This document shows positions 55,628-64,000 of a DNA stretch of 64,000 nt, piece by piece. The translations under genes and the position numbers were made by a program. Every line of letters begins with the position of its first letter. Positions within the stretch are counted from its first letter, which is position 1. The notes beneath the pieces were generated by a model. It was not told the DNA's origin and did not search any database. It saw only the letters and a list, made by a program, of their open reading frames with translations. This DNA comes from Lewinellaceae bacterium (GTDB lineage Bacteria; Bacteroidota; Bacteroidia; Chitinophagales; Saprospiraceae): the NCBI GenBank assembly GCA_020636255.1, contig JACJYE010000001.1:611501-675500 (forward strand). The letters are read 5' to 3'.

Positions 55628-55793
55628 TAGAGCTTGTTTGGAGGCCACCCTTTGAGCTGCAAAGGTCACTTTTTCGGTGATACTGCGTTGCTTTTTTTGA
55701 CCGTACCTTTGGGTACGCTCTTCAAAAAGACGCCTTATCTCACCAAAAAATTGACGCTTTTCGCTATCAAAAGCGGCCACCAAACAAGCTCTA
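55628..55793. repeat. dispersed palindromic element, copy B (about 165 bp, nested inverted repeats)
   Basis: Outer arms TAGAGCTTGTTTGG[A/T]GGCC face each other at 55628-55646 and 55775-55793, with one mismatch. The interior is itself an imperfect palindrome centred near the GGTAC-like turn around 55705-55715, with T-rich left and A-rich right halves. The right part contains the same GCTTTTCGCTATCAAAAGC core as copy A. The element starts one base after the thiolase stop codon and lies between the thiolase and fadJ-like genes. No ORF inside, so it resembles a MITE or similar non-autonomous palindromic element. Confidence 0.85.
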
Positions 55794-55794
55794 T

Positions 55795-57072
55795 CTACCT
55801 CCGCTTTAGCAGCATAGCATGCCCGTGGGCGCCGGCTGCGCAGGCGGCCAGCAGGCCATAGGTGCCGTTTTCATCGAGCAAGCGGTTGGCGGTTGTGGTG
55901 ACGAGCCGGGCGCCGGTAGCGCCAAAAGGGTGCCCGATAGACAATGAGCCGCCCCAAAGGTTGAATTTGTTGAAGTCTACCACCCCCACTGCTTTATCTC
56001 TGTTCAGCTTTTGCTGAGCGAATTCATCGGAAGCCAAGGCTTTGATGTTGGACAGTATTTGCCCGGCGAAGGCTTCGTGGAATTCGATGACATCTATATC
56101 GCTGAGCTCCATTTGCTGCCGCTGAAGAAGTTGGGAGACGGCATAGGCCGGCCCCAGCAGCAGCTCGTCCTCCAGGCTTTGGCCGGTGAACACGAAATCG
56201 ACTACCTCCGCTTTGGGCATAAGGCCCAGCTCCCTGGCTTTGTCTTCCGACATGATCAGAGTGGCGGCGGCGCCGTCGGTGAGGAAGGAAGAATTGGCTG
56301 CGGTCAGAGTGCCGAATTTTTTGTCGAAAGCCGGGCGCAGTTTGGCAACGGATTCCAGCGTGCTGTCGCCGCGGATGCCATTATCCCTATCGATAGGCCT
56401 GAACTTCGGCGGCAGGCTTACCGCTGCTATTTCCCGGGGCAGATGGCCTGCCTCGTGAGCCTGGGCTGCCAGTTGGTGCGAACGTACAGCGAACGCATCC
56501 TGTTCTTCGCGGCTGGCCTTAAAGCGGGCGGCCATGATGTCGCAATCCTGCCCCATCACCCGGTTGGTGGTGAACTCAGCGACCTGCGGGCGTTCGGGCA
56601 CGAAATCGGACAGGCGCAGAGAGCTGAGGAACTTCAGCTGGCCGCCAATCGTTTTCAGCCGCTGGGCGTTGAAGAGCTTCTTGCGCATCTTGCGCGGGAA
56701 CTGTATAGGCGTATCCGAAGTATGGTCAACTCCGCCTGCGATAATGATATCGGCATGCCCGGCCATGATCTCGTAACAGCCGTCGGCAATAGCGCGGTTG
56801 GCGGAGATGCAGGCCTGAGAAACCGTATGACAGGGCGTTGTGGAGGGGATGCCTGCCAGCAGTGCTGCCTCGCGGGCCACGTTGGGCGTTTTGATGTTGG
56901 AGATCACGTTGCCCATGATCACCTTGTCTACCAGGTTTGGGCTGATGCCCGTTTTGGTGAGCAGGCCTTTGATGGCGTAACCGCCCAGCTGGTAAGACAT
57001 GAGGTCCATATAATCAGTGCCTGAGCGCAGAAAAGGGGTGCGGGCGCCGTCGATGAAAACTACTTTTCGCAT
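55795..57072 (-). CDS. acetyl-CoA C-acyltransferase (3-ketoacyl-CoA thiolase)
   Basis: 425 residues, FadI/FadA-type. The acyl-accepting nucleophile is Cys88 in TVSQACISANRA. The HEAFAGQ segment and the C-terminal CAAGAHGHAMLLKR motif supply the remaining catalytic His and Cys. GHPFGATGARLV is also conserved. It performs the final thiolytic step of beta-oxidation and pairs with the FadJ-like enzyme encoded downstream. Both intergenic gaps around this gene contain palindromic repeats that begin one base after the neighbouring stop codons. Confidence 0.93.
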   Translation of the reverse strand: MRKVVFIDGARTPFLRSGTDYMDLMSYQLGGYAIKGLLTKTGISPNLVDKVIMGNVISNIKTPNVAREAALLAGIPSTTPCHTVSQACISANRAIADGCYEIMAGHADIIIAGGVDHTSDTPIQFPRKMRKKLFNAQRLKTIGGQLKFLSSLRLSDFVPERPQVAEFTTNRVMGQDCDIMAARFKASREEQDAFAVRSHQLAAQAHEAGHLPREIAAVSLPPKFRPIDRDNGIRGDSTLESVAKLRPAFDKKFGTLTAANSSFLTDGAAATLIMSEDKARELGLMPKAEVVDFVFTGQSLEDELLLGPAYAVSQLLQRQQMELSDIDVIEFHEAFAGQILSNIKALASDEFAQQKLNRDKAVGVVDFNKFNLWGGSLSIGHPFGATGARLVTTTANRLLDENGTYGLLAACAAGAHGHAMLLKRR

Positions 57073-57125
57073 AAGGTAAGGGGTAGTGGGTTATCGGATC
57101 GTACAGTATATTTTGAGCATCGGGC

Positions 57126-57187
57126 TAAGAGCATGTTGGGAGGCCAGCCTTTGAGCTATCAAATCCGGCCTCCCAACATACTCTTAG
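57126..57187. repeat. dispersed palindromic element, copy C (62 bp, divergent arms)
   Basis: Arms TAAGAG[C/T]ATGTTGGGAGGCC pair over 20 bases with one mismatch, around a 21-base loop containing TTTGAGCTATCAAA. The arm sequence is related to, but distinct from, AGAGCTTGTTTGGAGGCC. It starts one base after the acyl-CoA dehydrogenase stop codon, and GGC flanks it on both sides, possibly a short target duplication. Confidence 0.8.
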
Positions 57188-57188
57188 G

Positions 57189-58982
57189 CTAGAAGCAATA
57201 GCCCTGATTTTCGACCACAAAACCAGCGATGTTCCTCCGCAACGCTTTGGGGTTGACATCGTAGGGGCGCAGCATGGTATTGATGGCGAGTTGGTAAATA
57301 AACCGCCTGCGGCCAGTGGCAAAGCTGTCGATGGCTTCAGTGGCGGCCTTTTTAACCAGGGCCCGCGCTTCATACAGGTACAGCTGCATCATTTGGCGCT
57401 GGATAGGCAGCTTCGTCGTATCGGCGCCGGCCCAGGATGCCAGTTTTTTCACTTTGAGCAGTACGCTTTCCGTGACATAGGCTTCCGCCAGGATATCAGC
57501 AAGTAGAAGCACCAGTTCCTGTTCGTCGATCATCTTTTTTCCAAGCTGCTTACCCGCCATACCGGAGAGGAACAGGAAGGTATTTTTCAATCCCTGAACG
57601 ACGCGTTCCTCTTCGGCGAAACTCGTACGGGCGTAGAAGGGGGCAAACTGCCGTAGCAGGAAAGCCGGTATTTTTCTTCCGGCGCCGGCGATATTCACCT
57701 CTTTTGTTTTCAGGGCCCGTTTGAGCAGTTCCCCAACCGAGAGCAGGCGATTGATCTCGTTGGTGCCTTCGTATATTTTGGTGATACGGGCATCGCGGTA
57801 GGCCATTTCCAGGCCGGTTTCCACGGCATACCCCATGCCGCCATGGATCTGTATGGTTTCGTCGGCCGCGTAGCAGACCAGTTCGCTGCCCTTCACTTTA
57901 ACGATGGCGGCCTCGATGGCAAATTCACGAATAGCATTGATCTTGGCTTCGCTTTCGGGCTGCCCGGCTGCCCGCAGTTCCGCTTCCTTGCGGTCGATCA
58001 GGGCAGCGGTGCGGAAAACGGCGGCTTCGCCGGCAAATGCGCGGGTGGTAATGTCGCCTATCTTATACTGAATAGCGCCGAATTCGGCGATGGGTTTGCC
58101 GAACTGTTGCCGTTCAACGGCATACAGAACTGCTTTCCGGAGCGACAATTGCGCGCCGCCTATACCACCTGCTCCGGCCTTGATGCGCCCGCCGTTCAGG
58201 ATGTTCAGCGCCATTTTGAACCCGGCCTGCCGCTGTCCCAGAAGGTTCTCTACGGGCACTTTGCACTGGTCGAAATAGATCTGAACGGTAGATGACCCCT
58301 TGATACCCATTTTTTTCTCTTCGGGCCCAACCGAAAACCCTTCGAAATAGCGCTCGACGATGAATGCAGACAGGTTTTCGTCGTCATCGATCTTGGCAAA
58401 AACGATGAAAACATCTGCAAACCCGCCATTGGTGATCCATACCTTCTGGCCATTGAGCAGGTAGTGGCTGCCGTCGGGGCTGAGGGTAGCTGTGGCCTTT
58501 CCGGAATTGGCGTCGGAGCCCGCACCAGGTTCGGTCAGGGCATAGGCGGCAATCAGCTCTCCGGAAGCGATGCCGGGCAGGTACTTTTCCTTCTGGGCTT
58601 CGCTGCCGTAATAAACGATAGGCAGGCAGCCGATAGACGTTTGGGCCCCGATGGTCGTCGCAAAGGAAAAGCCACCGGCCATCGTCTTGGAAAAGAGCGT
58701 ATTGGCCTTGAAGTTTAGGCCCATGCCGCCATAGGCTTCGGGGATGCTGACCCCGCAAAGGCCCAGTTCACCGGCTTTTTTCAACAGCGCCAGCACTTCC
58801 TCCCGGTCGGCAGGGTCCGCCACCTGCAATTCGCGGCCGCGCCGGAAAAAAGGCTCATGGATCTCCCGGGCGCAGAACTCGGCCACCATGTCGGCGATCA
58901 TCTGTTCCTCTTCGCTCCATTCTTCGGTGATGAACATTTCTTCCGGCGGCGTATCGCCAGCAATGAAATAGCCGCCCTTCAC
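57189..58982 (-). CDS. acyl-CoA dehydrogenase
   Basis: 597 residues, longer than the classic 380-residue type because of a C-terminal extension (about 450-597), as in VLCAD/ACAD9-like bacterial enzymes. FAD-binding signatures ALTEPGAGSDANS and WITNGGFADVFIVFAK are present. The catalytic base is near Glu405 in KIYEGTNEINRLL. It carries out the first oxidation of beta-oxidation. It is downstream of a TetR gene (109 bp) and upstream of the thiolase and FadJ-like genes, forming a complete beta-oxidation operon apart from acyl-CoA synthetase. Confidence 0.92.
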   Translation of the reverse strand: MKGGYFIAGDTPPEEMFITEEWSEEEQMIADMVAEFCAREIHEPFFRRGRELQVADPADREEVLALLKKAGELGLCGVSIPEAYGGMGLNFKANTLFSKTMAGGFSFATTIGAQTSIGCLPIVYYGSEAQKEKYLPGIASGELIAAYALTEPGAGSDANSGKATATLSPDGSHYLLNGQKVWITNGGFADVFIVFAKIDDDENLSAFIVERYFEGFSVGPEEKKMGIKGSSTVQIYFDQCKVPVENLLGQRQAGFKMALNILNGGRIKAGAGGIGGAQLSLRKAVLYAVERQQFGKPIAEFGAIQYKIGDITTRAFAGEAAVFRTAALIDRKEAELRAAGQPESEAKINAIREFAIEAAIVKVKGSELVCYAADETIQIHGGMGYAVETGLEMAYRDARITKIYEGTNEINRLLSVGELLKRALKTKEVNIAGAGRKIPAFLLRQFAPFYARTSFAEEERVVQGLKNTFLFLSGMAGKQLGKKMIDEQELVLLLADILAEAYVTESVLLKVKKLASWAGADTTKLPIQRQMMQLYLYEARALVKKAATEAIDSFATGRRRFIYQLAINTMLRPYDVNPKALRRNIAGFVVENQGYCF

Positions 58983-59091
58983 GCGAGGGTTGGGTAAATG
59001 CCGGCTTGTGTCGGTTGTTTCTGCGCTTCTGCCGGTTCTAAAATGGCTTGTTGCATGAGATCGAGATTGTGGATTTGTCTTTTTTGTAAAT

Positions 59092-59724
59092 CTATTTGGC
59101 CAGCCCTATCCCCGGCATGATCTCCAGGTTTTCCGCTTTCCGTTCTTCCGATAAATAGGGATACACCAGGTGGCCGATTGTGCGAAGAGCATCGCCCCAG
59201 CCGGGTTCGGTATTGCCGAGTATGGTTTGCCGGGCAAACCAGAAATGCAGAGACTGCCAGATCATCTCAGCCAGGGTGTCGTAAATGCCAGGGGCCGGCT
59301 CAGCGGCCAGGGTGCCTTTGCCTGCCTGCATGTACAGAATGTTCTTGATGATGTTGAGCTCCTCCAGCACCTGTTGCCGGTGTTGCTGCCCGATCTGAGG
59401 GTAGGTGCGGATGATGTCGAGCGTATCCTGAAAAAAGAAGCGGAATTGCTGCATATAGCTGAGGTATACCTGCGCAACTTCCAGCTCCTCGCCTTTTTTC
59501 TGAAAAAGCCGGCCGCTGATGTCCAGCCCTTCCAGCGTTTTGAGCATATAACGGTAGATGGACTCCATGAGCGCTTCTTTGCTCTTGAAGTGGTAGGTCA
59601 CACTACCTACGCTGATATCCAGGGCCGAAGAGATATCCCGCATTCGGATATCGAAAAAGCCCCGCTGGTTGAACAGCTCGATAGCTTTTTGAATGATCTG
59701 TTTTTTAAGGGGTAGATCCGACAT
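59092..59724 (-). CDS. TetR/AcrR family regulator, probable regulator of the beta-oxidation operon
   Basis: 210 residues from the ATG at 59724; a Met at 59772 would add 16 residues and cover the putative operator. The N-terminal helix-turn-helix (about 8-55) contains IIQKAIELFNQRGFFDIRM and SVGSVTYHFKSKEALMES. The C-terminal ligand domain is typical TetR without family-specific motifs. Position directly upstream of acyl-CoA dehydrogenase, thiolase and FadJ-like genes suggests an acyl-CoA-responsive repressor (inference by analogy with FadR/PsrA-type TetR proteins). GTACAAA/TTTGTAC motifs lie in front of it. Confidence 0.85.
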   Translation of the reverse strand: MSDLPLKKQIIQKAIELFNQRGFFDIRMRDISSALDISVGSVTYHFKSKEALMESIYRYMLKTLEGLDISGRLFQKKGEELEVAQVYLSYMQQFRFFFQDTLDIIRTYPQIGQQHRQQVLEELNIIKNILYMQAGKGTLAAEPAPGIYDTLAEMIWQSLHFWFARQTILGNTEPGWGDALRTIGHLVYPYLSEERKAENLEIMPGIGLAK

Positions 59725-59731
59725 TTTGATC

Positions 59732-59773
59732 TTTGTACGGCTTTGTATGTATTTTGTCGTACAAATGTACAAA
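59732..59773. promoter_or_regulatory. candidate TetR operator
   Basis: TTTGTAC at 59732-59738 faces GTACAAA at 59759-59765 and again at 59767-59773. These inverted and direct copies begin 8 bases upstream of the TetR start codon, a typical place for autoregulation. Confidence 0.45.
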
Positions 59774-59849
59774 TCATTTGCGAATTAATCCATCCCTTGT
59801 ACGATGTTTTGGGTTTGCAGTAAAAAATGTGGCCCTTGCCCTTGTGCGG

Positions 59850-60836
59850 TTAGTTAGAGGCCTGGGCTTTCAGCTTTTCCGAATGCATAACCCGCAGCTT
59901 TTGCAGCTTGGGAGAGATGACGGCCACGCAATATCGGTTGGCCGGGTTGCGGCTGTAAAACTCCTGGTGGTACTCTTCGGCGCGGTAGAAGGCTTCGAAG
60001 GGCGTCAATTCGGTGACAATAGGATCGTCGAATTCGGCATCCAGCTCAGCGATCACTATTTCAGCGGCGGCCTTTTGCTCGTCATCGTGATAAAAGATGG
60101 CGGAGCGGTACTGCGGCCCCCGGTCAGCTCCCTGGCGGTTCGGGGTAGTGGGGTCGTGGGTGAGCAGGTGCATACGCACCAGGCTTTCATAACTGATCTC
60201 TTCCTGGTTAAAGACGACCTGCACGGCCTCTGCATGGCCTGTTGTGCCCGAGCATACCTGTTCGTAGGTGGCCGTTTCGGGCGTACCGCCGCTGTAGCCG
60301 GAAAGTACGTTTTCCACGCCTTTTAGCTCGCTGAAGATGGCTTCTGTGCACCAGAAACAGCCTCCGGCAAAGGTGGCGGTGCGCAGGCCCGTCGTGCTCA
60401 CCTTTTTCAGCGAGGCCGAGTTGATACAATACCGCAGGCCGCTGGGCATGGGGCCATCGGGGAAAACATGCCCGAGGTGGGCGTCGCACACGTTACACAT
60501 CACTTCTACCCGCCGCATGCCGAAGCTGTGGTCCAGTTCGTATTGTATGGCGTTTTCCGTGACGGGCTGGGTAAAGCTCGGCCAGCCTGTGCCGGACTCG
60601 AATTTTTCGCGGGAATCGAACAGCCAGTTGCCACAGCAGGCGCAGCCGTAGAGGGCGGGTTCAAAGATGGAGCAGTGCTCGCCGGTAAAAGCCCTTTCGG
60701 TGCCTTTCTGACGCATGATTCGGAACTGTTCGGGGGCCAGCAGGGCCTTCCATTCTTCTTCCGTTTTCTCCACCCTGCGGCTTGGTTTGGGGTTACCGTT
60801 CTTGGCGAATTTGATGACATCTAACCAGTTTAACAT
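59850..60836 (-). CDS. msrBA: bifunctional peptide-methionine sulfoxide reductase (MsrB-MsrA fusion)
   Basis: 328 residues from the ATG at 60836; earlier in-frame codons encode sequence with no family match. The N-terminal MsrB domain (about 1-150) has zinc CxxC pairs CACCGNWLF and CNVCDAHLGH and catalytic Cys in LRYCINSASL. The C-terminal MsrA domain (about 155-320) has GGCFWCTEAIF. Together they repair both diastereomers of methionine sulfoxide. No signal peptide, so the enzyme is cytoplasmic. The B-then-A order occurs in several bacteria. The gene is divergent from the formate dehydrogenase genes with a 182-bp gap. Confidence 0.93.
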   Translation of the reverse strand: MLNWLDVIKFAKNGNPKPSRRVEKTEEEWKALLAPEQFRIMRQKGTERAFTGEHCSIFEPALYGCACCGNWLFDSREKFESGTGWPSFTQPVTENAIQYELDHSFGMRRVEVMCNVCDAHLGHVFPDGPMPSGLRYCINSASLKKVSTTGLRTATFAGGCFWCTEAIFSELKGVENVLSGYSGGTPETATYEQVCSGTTGHAEAVQVVFNQEEISYESLVRMHLLTHDPTTPNRQGADRGPQYRSAIFYHDDEQKAAAEIVIAELDAEFDDPIVTELTPFEAFYRAEEYHQEFYSRNPANRYCVAVISPKLQKLRVMHSEKLKAQASN

Positions 60837-61018
60837 GGCCGTAGTATTTAGTTTGGTGTTAGCGCTTGTAATGCAAACCTGTTTTTCCTCTAACATACGG
60901 GAATAATGGATAGTTTCGATCGGTGCAGAGCCATCGCCGGTGACAAAAATCAGTGGAATGCCAAAGAAAAGGCCAGAACTTAACTTTCTCGTATTGCCTT
61001 GGCCAAATAACCGAAACG

Positions 61019-62696
61019 ATGTCCAGAAACCTGACTTCCCTGTCCGGCCGAAAAGGCCTCTCCAATAACCTGTTCGAACGCCTCGGCGAGCTTTCCGAAA
61101 TAGAGGGAGCGCCAACGGAAGAGAGCCTTAAGGCCCTGGCCGATAAGTTCCTGATGGGGCCGGCAAACCTTTATGGAGCGGCCTCTTTCTACGATCTTAC
61201 GCGCCCTGGCAACAGGGGCATAAAGGTATACGCCTGTAATGGTTCGGCTTGCCAGCTGGCGGGTACACAGCCTGGCCTGAAGGCAAAGCTGAGCGCTTAT
61301 TTTAAAGAGGAAGAGGTAGGGGAAATGTGCTGCCTGGGCCGCTGCCATGAAAATGCGGCCTTTCAATATCAGGGCCTAAATTATTCCGGCCCTGATGCCG
61401 ATGCTTTGCAGGCCATTTTGGAAGGGCGCCATCCGGCAGGCTCCGGCAAATATGAGGTGCATGCGCACGGGCGTGCGTTGCTCACCAGGGATTTCCCCTC
61501 CCTTGAAAGTTGTTGCCAGACGCTGGCGGAAATGCTGGCCCGTGGCCCGCAAGCTGCGCTTGCCGAGGTTGAAGCTTCCGGGCTTCAGGGGCGTGGCGGC
61601 GCAGGCTTTCCCATATCCGTTAAGATGAAACATTGCGCTCAGGCGCCTGGCTCGCCAAAATTCGTCGTCTGCAATGCCGATGAAGGCGACCCGGGAGCCT
61701 ATTCCGACCGTTACCTGCTGGAGCAGCAGCCCTACGCCGTCCTATTGGGTATGCTGATCGCCGGTTATGCCATCGGTGCACACGAGGGGGTATTATACAT
61801 CCGGGCGGAGTACCCCGAATCTATGGAACGGATGAGCCAGGCCATAATGGAACTGGAACACCGGGGCCTGGCAGGGGAAGACGTCCTGGACTCTGGGTTC
61901 GCATTTCACTTCAAGCTACTCAAAGCGCGTGGGGCGTACATCTGCGGGGAAGAAACCGCGCTGCTGGCTTCCATCGAGGGGCAGCGCCCGGAAGTGCGGG
62001 TGCGGCCGCCCTACCCCGCGCTGGAGGCCTATATTTGGCAAGCCTACACTTGTCAATAATGTAGAAACCCTGGTAAACCTCTACTATATCCTGCGCGACG
62101 GCGGCGCTGCTTTTCGGGCGATCGGCACACGCAACAACACCGGTACCAAGCTGTTGTCGCTCGACAGTGCTTTTATGCGGCCGGGCGTGTATGAAGTGGA
62201 AATGGGGACGGCCCTGGACGTGGTGGTAGACGAGCTAGGCGGCGGATTCAGCCACCCGGTAAAGGCCCTGCACATCGGCGGGCCGCTTGGCGGAGTGGTG
62301 CCGCTGGGCATGATCCCGGAACTGGCCGTGGATTTCGAGTCCTTCAGCCGGCATGGTTTTCTTTTGGGCCACGCGTCCGTCATAGGCATTCCGAAAGATT
62401 ACCCCATGATAGTTTACCTGGAGCATCTTTTTGAATTCGCGGCCCACGAGAGATGCGGCAAGTGTTTCCCCTGCCGCCTGGGTACGGTACGGGGCCAGGA
62501 ATTGCTGCACAAAGCCAGGGCCGGCGGTTATGTCATAGACGGCGATCTGTTCGAAAGCTTGCTCGACACGCTGGAACGAGGCTCGTTATGCGGCCTTGGC
62601 GGCGGCATCCCCCTTCCCGTCCGCAATGCACTACAGTATTTCCGGGATGAACTGGAACCCTATTTTTCCAAACTTCAAAGCGCCGGCCATGAATAA
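61019..62696 (+). pseudogene. NuoEF-like formate dehydrogenase beta/gamma subunit, frameshifted
   Basis: Start ATG at 61019 (MSRNLTSLSG). The N-terminal NuoE-like thioredoxin domain has [2Fe-2S] cysteines in CNGSACQLAG and CCLGRCHENA. The NuoF-like part has the FMN loop GRGGAGFPISVK, NADEGDPGAYSDR and CGEETALL. The frame then runs into TAA at 62057-62059. The family sequence resumes in the next frame at about 62034 (FGKPTLVNNVETL) and continues through the [4Fe-4S] motif CGKCFPCRLGT to the stop at 62694-62696. Between 62027 and 62033 there is one base too many. This is either a sequencing error or a real disabling frameshift. It should pass electrons from formate to NAD. Confidence 0.8.
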
Positions 62697-64000
62697 GGTA
62701 GCCTTCATCAACGATAAAGCTTATGAGATGCGGGATGGCGAGGCCATCCTCCCTTTCATCCGGCGCCACCTGGGCGATAATTATATTCCGGCCCTTTGTG
62801 ACAACCCCATGCTGGAGCCCTTCGGCTCCTGCCGGTTGTGCAGCGTGGAAGTGGGGCGTCAAGGGAATGGAGCGCTGAAAACGGTAGCGGCCTGCCACAC
62901 TCCGGTGGAAGAAGGCCTGCGTATCTTTACCGATACGGAGCCCATTCAGCGGTTGCGCCGCAACATCGTAGAGCTGATCCTGACCGACCACCCGCTCAAC
63001 TGCCTGGCCTGCGAAGCTAATGGGCACTGTGGCCTGCAAAGTGTGGCAGCCCGCGTCGGCATCCGTGAGGTGCGTTATCCGGAAGGGCGCAACCACCTCA
63101 GCCAGCCCAAGGACGAAAGCCATGCCTACCTGCGCAGCGACTTTTCCAAATGCATCAACTGTTACCAATGTGTGCGCGCCTGCGATGAAGTGCAGGGAGA
63201 ATTCGTGCTCAGCATGGCCGGGCGGGGGTTCGACAGCCATATTATCAAGGGCATGGATACCTCCTTCGCCGATTCTTACTGCGTTTCCTGCGGCGCCTGT
63301 GCGCAGGCCTGCCCAACAGCTGCCATCTCCGATATTTTTCAACCCGCTGCAAGGAGCGCTACCGAAACGGTGCGTACCGTTTGCACCTACTGCGGCGTGG
63401 GCTGCAACCTGGAAGTAGCCAAACGCGGCAATGAGATACTGAGCATCAGGGCTCCGGAGGATGCTGAAGTGAACCACGGCCATACCTGTGTAAAAGGCCG
63501 GTACGCATTCCGTTTTTACAACCACCCCGCCCGTTTGCGCTCCCCCATGATCCGGCGCAACGGAAAACTGGAGGAGGTGAGCTGGGATGAGGCCTATGAC
63601 TATGTCGCCGAACGGCTGACGGCCATCAAAGCGGAATACGGGCCCGATGCCATTGCCGGCATTTCCTCCTCGCGTTGTACGAATGAGGAGAACTACCTGA
63701 TGCAGAAATTCATCCGCGCCGTCATCGGAACCAATAATATCGACGGCTGCGCCCGTATTTGCCACGCGCCGACAGCTTTGGGCATGCAACGCACCTTCGG
63801 CACCGGCGCCGCTACCAACTCCATTGAGGACCTTAAGTATACGGACTGTATCCTGATAGTAGGCGCCAACCCCACCACCGCTCACCCGGTGACGGGCGCG
63901 AAGATCAAACAGCGGGCCATGAAGGGCAAAACCCTTATCGTGGTGGACCCGCGGCGCACGGAACTGGCGCGCCATGCTACTTACCACCTGCAACTACGCC
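62689..64000 (+). CDS. NAD-linked formate dehydrogenase catalytic (alpha) subunit, 3' end outside window
   Basis: The reading frame is open from ATG 62689 to the window end (437 residues seen). It overlaps the preceding stop by 8 bp. The N-terminal NuoG-like part holds a [2Fe-2S] motif (GSCRLCSVEV plus AACHTP), a His-Cys [4Fe-4S] site (HPLNCLACEANGHC) and two ferredoxin-type clusters (CINCYQCVRAC, CVSCGACAQAC). The molybdopterin domain begins with CTYCGVGCNLEV, and Cys358 in CARICHAPT is the predicted Mo/W ligand in place of selenocysteine. The enzyme oxidises formate to CO2 and passes electrons to the NuoEF-like subunit encoded just upstream. Confidence 0.88.
   Translation, partial: MNKVAFINDKAYEMRDGEAILPFIRRHLGDNYIPALCDNPMLEPFGSCRLCSVEVGRQGNGALKTVAACHTPVEEGLRIFTDTEPIQRLRRNIVELILTDHPLNCLACEANGHCGLQSVAARVGIREVRYPEGRNHLSQPKDESHAYLRSDFSKCINCYQCVRACDEVQGEFVLSMAGRGFDSHIIKGMDTSFADSYCVSCGACAQACPTAAISDIFQPAARSATETVRTVCTYCGVGCNLEVAKRGNEILSIRAPEDAEVNHGHTCVKGRYAFRFYNHPARLRSPMIRRNGKLEEVSWDEAYDYVAERLTAIKAEYGPDAIAGISSSRCTNEENYLMQKFIRAVIGTNNIDGCARICHAPTALGMQRTFGTGAATNSIEDLKYTDCILIVGANPTTAHPVTGAKIKQRAMKGKTLIVVDPRRTELARHATYHLQLR

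Noticed and set aside
60837..61115. N-terminal extension of the MsrB-MsrA fusion
   Set aside because: It overlaps the start of the divergent formate dehydrogenase gene and has no domain signal; the ATG at 60836 matches MsrB N-termini.
62533..63993. 486-residue open frame on the minus strand
   Set aside because: It runs opposite to the NuoF and formate dehydrogenase genes, which carry clear cofactor motifs; the antisense translation has no family features and reflects GC-rich third positions.

Overview
The window looks like the chromosome of a mid-to-high GC Bacteroidota, most likely of the Saprospiria/Lewinella type (inference). Evidence: two type IX secretion cargo proteins with C-terminal sorting domains, Bacteroidota-type promoters (-33 TTTG and -7 TAnnTTTG), a mevalonate-pathway decarboxylase next to a serine palmitoyltransferase (sphingolipid synthesis), a DUF4175 protein, and an Asp variant of YbeY. 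It is mostly ordinary core genome with a few accessory pieces. No tRNA, rRNA, CRISPR array, prophage or transposase gene was seen.

Layout. 1-9.4 kb: tail of an unknown gene, an OmpA-like lipoprotein, an alpha/beta hydrolase, an M1 aminopeptidase lipoprotein, a large DUF4175 membrane/coiled-coil protein, an RsbW-like ATPase and YbeY. 9.5-14.3 kb: a compact thrABC operon (fused aspartokinase/homoserine dehydrogenase, homoserine kinase, threonine synthase) carrying two parS-like ParB sites at its 3' end, which suggests proximity to the replication origin. 14.4-20.1 kb: a second M1-type peptidase, then mvaD, a rhodanese and serine palmitoyltransferase. 20.1-28.6 kb (minus strand): an RND efflux pair (adaptor and permease), then polA and an atypical Nramp transporter. 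28.8-32.4 kb: argD-argC-argJ. 32.4-36.3 kb (minus): a TPR histidine kinase, a LuxR-type response regulator and a T9SS cargo protein. 36.6-41 kb: an ATP-grasp ligase, a 664-residue protein of unknown function with papain-like catalytic residues, and a stand-alone alanine racemase, which form the best candidate for an undescribed biosynthetic unit. 41-48 kb: uvrB, an MBL hydrolase, a propeller/Omp85-barrel fusion and a small lipoprotein. 48-53.3 kb: an M4 metalloprotease with a T9SS tail, a SnoaL/DUF4440 lipoprotein and a sulfatase. 53.4-59.8 kb (minus): a fatty-acid beta-oxidation operon (TetR regulator, acyl-CoA dehydrogenase, thiolase, FadJ-like enzyme). 59.8-64 kb: an MsrB-MsrA fusion, then an NAD-linked formate dehydrogenase whose NuoEF-like subunit gene is frameshifted and whose catalytic subunit runs off the window.

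A family of dispersed palindromic elements (arms near AGAGCTTGTTTGGAGGCC) occurs at about 28.7, 51.4, 55.7 and 57.1 kb. Two copies start one base after stop codons inside the beta-oxidation operon. Functional calls rest on motifs read from translated sequence and on remembered family knowledge; no database search was possible.
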